DNA from: Eremomyces bilateralis CBS 781.70
Lineage: Eukaryota; Ascomycota; Dothideomycetes; Eremomycetales; Eremomycetaceae
Reading direction: 5' to 3'
DNA: 64,000 bases
Assembly (NCBI RefSeq): GCF_010015585.1
Contig: NW_022985067.1
Location: 335,514 to 399,513, forward strand
A program made the translations under genes and the position numbers. The notes below the pieces were generated by a model that had not been told where the DNA came from, did not search any database, and was given only the letters and a program-made list of their open reading frames with translations. Shown piece by piece: positions 61,606-64,000 of the stretch. Position 1 is the stretch's first letter, and the number at the start of each line of letters is the position of its first letter.

Positions 61606-64000
61606 TGTGATAGCCGTTGATTGCGATATCAGTCAACCACCAAGTGGCGATGAGTATGTATCAGTATGAGACACGGGTAGTGATCCTGATCCAAGCACGA
61701 AAGGCTCTTCTCTATGACTCTGTGAAACCCGAACGAGATATGATTTCCAGAAGCCCGGTCGATGGGAGGGGATGGAGTAGCAACCCCGGGGGGATATAGC
61801 ACTATTTCAGTGATTTTTCCATGCTCATCAGTCTACCATGGTTGGGACCCCGCACGCAATCAGTCGGGAGTCTCGAGAGTGGGCACGACATGGAGATTAG
61901 ACGGCACGACATGGACGGCGCTGGTGTCGCGTGGTGGTTCCTAGCTGGACCATGATAGCCGTTATCTCGATCCTGATCTAGAAGTCAGGTAGCACTGTAG
62001 CACCTTCCCAATTCCCATATGAACGGGACCAACCATAGCCAACCGCAATAGGCGCTCATGGTAGCGGGCCGTCGTTTGCTAGGGAGTTGAAGATAGTCCT
62101 GGTCATTTACCCGTTTGGAGCTTGTGATATCGTCGCGATGTTACATTTCCCGGTCTTGGCGCGCATGGGTTGGGTACATTCCTCGATAGCGATATTGGCC
62201 CATCTAGGATTCTAGGTCGGTTTCCCCTGCCAGGTCCCGAGGAGTGGAAGGATTCCCAGCCCCTAGCATAGAGTGATCGACACTCACCCCACCAAGCACG
62301 CAAAGATCCTGAGCAATTGCCGCTCCATTATTTGAGGGCGATGCTGCGAGAGATATTGAACGGCAAGGATCTTGATTCTTGAGGTTGTGTTTTCTTGCCA
62401 TTTTATTGCTGATGGAGGCTGATGGAGGTGGCGCGGGAGTGGCGTGTCTAAGACATCAAATATCTGCACTACCAAGGAGCTTAATTGCTGAGAAGCTCCT
62501 TTATCCGGGTTAAAAATGGTGGCCTAGTGTTTTCCAAGGTTTGTCAGTAGCTGCCCAGTCGCATTCGATGAGAGAGCCTAAGCTAGCGACCTCGATATTA
62601 GTGGCGCCGCGGATGAACTCGAACGGTAAAGGTCTTGGGCTTTTGGATAGTTAGTTGGGTGGTTGGAATTCGATGTGGTGAGACCTGGCTAGAATAGACT
62701 AAGTCGAACGAAAAGCTTCTCCCGCGGGGCAAGCCAGGATTTAGCCAACCCGCTGTCACTGTGGCTTGGAGGCTAACTCCGAATAGGCAGGAAACTACTT
62801 CGACGTGCAGCATCTAGACAATCATTCGCCGGCTGCCAAGGTGTAACGGTGCCATCAAGGCTCGGAGGATATATCGGATTCGCCTTAACTCAACTCCACG
62901 CTGAGTCGCTGACCCTGTTGAGATTTCCAGAGGGGATCACGGACGTTTGTCTGCACAAATAGCGTCCGTCGCGATATCAGGGATGTTGAACCAGCCTGGA
63001 AGGTCATAACTAATATCATGATCCTGACGGCTAACATGCACGCCCAGGAAACTCCACTCTTCCACACGCCACTTGTTGACTAGTGCCGCGATAACCTTAT
63101 AATAACCATAATTCCTACAGTAGGAGGAGTTCCTGCGGGTATTAGAATGCCTATCTGATTGGAGCATCGCGATGTTCGATTGTCAAGCGGACCAATCAAG
63201 GCATTGGTATTACTCACCATCCGCTTACATACCTTAGTGCATGCGCAGCACAGCAGACAAGCAATCAACAAGTGATCAGATACAGTTAGATTGTCCGTTG
63301 CTAGGAATCCCCTGGGGTATGGGTAGGATTTAGCGGACTGGCGTTAATCTCGTTAGTGCGGTTGAACTTTTGGACATTACAGCAAACTGAAACATGACTC
63401 GGGTACGAGAAAAATCCAAACCTGAAGGCAATCCTGACATCGATGGTAGCTCTGATGTTGCAGTGGAACCCCATCGGGGCATCGCCAATTCGCCGTCGAT
63501 AAGTTGAGGGACACGGTAATCCGTACGTGCATACCGACATACCCTCTTCCGTATTCCGTAGATGTTGATATGTAGGTGGATGCGACCGAGCAAAGGCATC
63601 AGGGCATCACGGTACCATACGGTAAGCTCATCAATTGATTTGATTGGTTTGATGTCAAGCAGCTCACGAGATTGCAGCTCCACTGCCGCTCCACCACATC
63701 TCATTTGCACATGTGAAATCCTGAAAGTTTGGATGACCTTTTGCCTCCTCACTTCTGGCCTCTGGAAAAAAAGGGTTAAGCTAATTAGATAAATAAGGTA
63801 ATCGAACGGATCCCGCCGTCGAACTTCAGTGATCACTGATCAGGCAAGTGAGTGTGTTGGTAGCGTGGTGTATGATCGGCATGGGCACATTTCGTGGAAA
63901 GGCGATGCTGCGCTTTCGTTTGGATTCATGATCGGGAAGCTGGTGCGGGAGGTGGACAATCGGCACCAAGTCAAGTGAATCCACGCTCGTTGCGACGGGT
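61606..64000. other. 2.4-kb stretch without a recognisable gene
   Basis: The first few hundred bases should be the PTR2 promoter. Beyond that only short frames occur, the longest being 168 codons on the minus strand (63330-63836), with composition and content that match nothing I know. I found no long repeats or terminal inverted repeats by eye. Confidence 0.45.

Noticed and set aside
63330-63836. 168-codon minus-strand open frame near the right edge
   Set aside because: No motif, signal peptide or splice context that supports a gene; could be the end of something beyond the window but nothing shows it.
1-64000. CRISPR arrays, rRNA and tRNA genes
   Set aside because: No regular spacer-repeat arrangement and no convincing tRNA B-box with matching arms was found by eye; a tRNAscan-SE run would settle the tRNA point.

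Overview
The window is nuclear DNA of a filamentous ascomycete (Pezizomycotina, most likely order Eurotiales; this placement is inferred from gene structure and protein content, not from a search). Support: about thirty closely packed genes on both strands, introns mostly 40-70 bp with GT..AG ends and CTAAC-like branch points, and a eukaryotic gene set with a Rieske mitochondrial protein, COX10, CCT chaperonin, an Rpd3L subunit, a Bud3-type RhoGEF and fungal GH37 trehalase. Exon joins were derived by hand; all totals quoted are divisible by three. No CRISPR, rRNA or convincing tRNA was seen, and no recognisable retrovirus-like element.

Layout. 1-4.7 kb: 3' part of a fungal transcription factor, an acyl-CoA dehydrogenase, an unrecognised gene with an odd 5' end. 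4.7-9.3 kb: cytosolic prolyl-tRNA synthetase divergent from TCP1 (CCT alpha). 9.3-16.4 kb: a Bud3-type RhoGEF divergent from DCC1. 16.4-22.0 kb: a gene-poor island holding two degenerate copies of an unknown gene family and one possible small gene. 22.0-29.5 kb: short-chain dehydrogenase, a small possibly broken gene, BCP1, the Rieske protein, a Poa1-like macro-domain protein and a histone-fold Dpb3-like protein. 30.0-39.1 kb: CLC chloride channel, MLH1, a hypothetical, an Ssp120-like EF-hand protein, a small hydrophilic protein, MZT1. 39.1-49.1 kb: gene-less stretch, COX10, RXT2, mitochondrial prolyl-tRNA synthetase, a Cid2-family protein, a mitochondrial-looking thioesterase. 49.6-61.6 kb: DNA ligase I divergent from MAK21/NOC1, then trehalase convergent with a PTR2-type peptide transporter. 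61.6-64 kb: no gene seen.

How the genes work together. Several serve genome maintenance: DCC1 (cohesion/clamp loading), the Dpb3-like subunit, MLH1 (mismatch repair) and DNA ligase I. Three of these four have MluI cell-cycle box (ACGCGT) elements in their promoters, most strikingly a 21-bp-spaced pair between DNA ligase I and NOC1, so co-regulation at G1/S is a reasonable inference. A second theme is mitochondrial function (Rieske, COX10, mitochondrial ProRS, thioesterase, acyl-CoA dehydrogenase). Both the cytosolic and the mitochondrial prolyl-tRNA synthetase lie in this window, 38 kb apart.

The least explained parts are the 16.4-22 kb island, the RhoGEF intron that stays open in frame and encodes a membrane helix, the gene at 3.2-4.6 kb with a stop just ahead of its open frame, and the 39.1-40.3 kb stretch.
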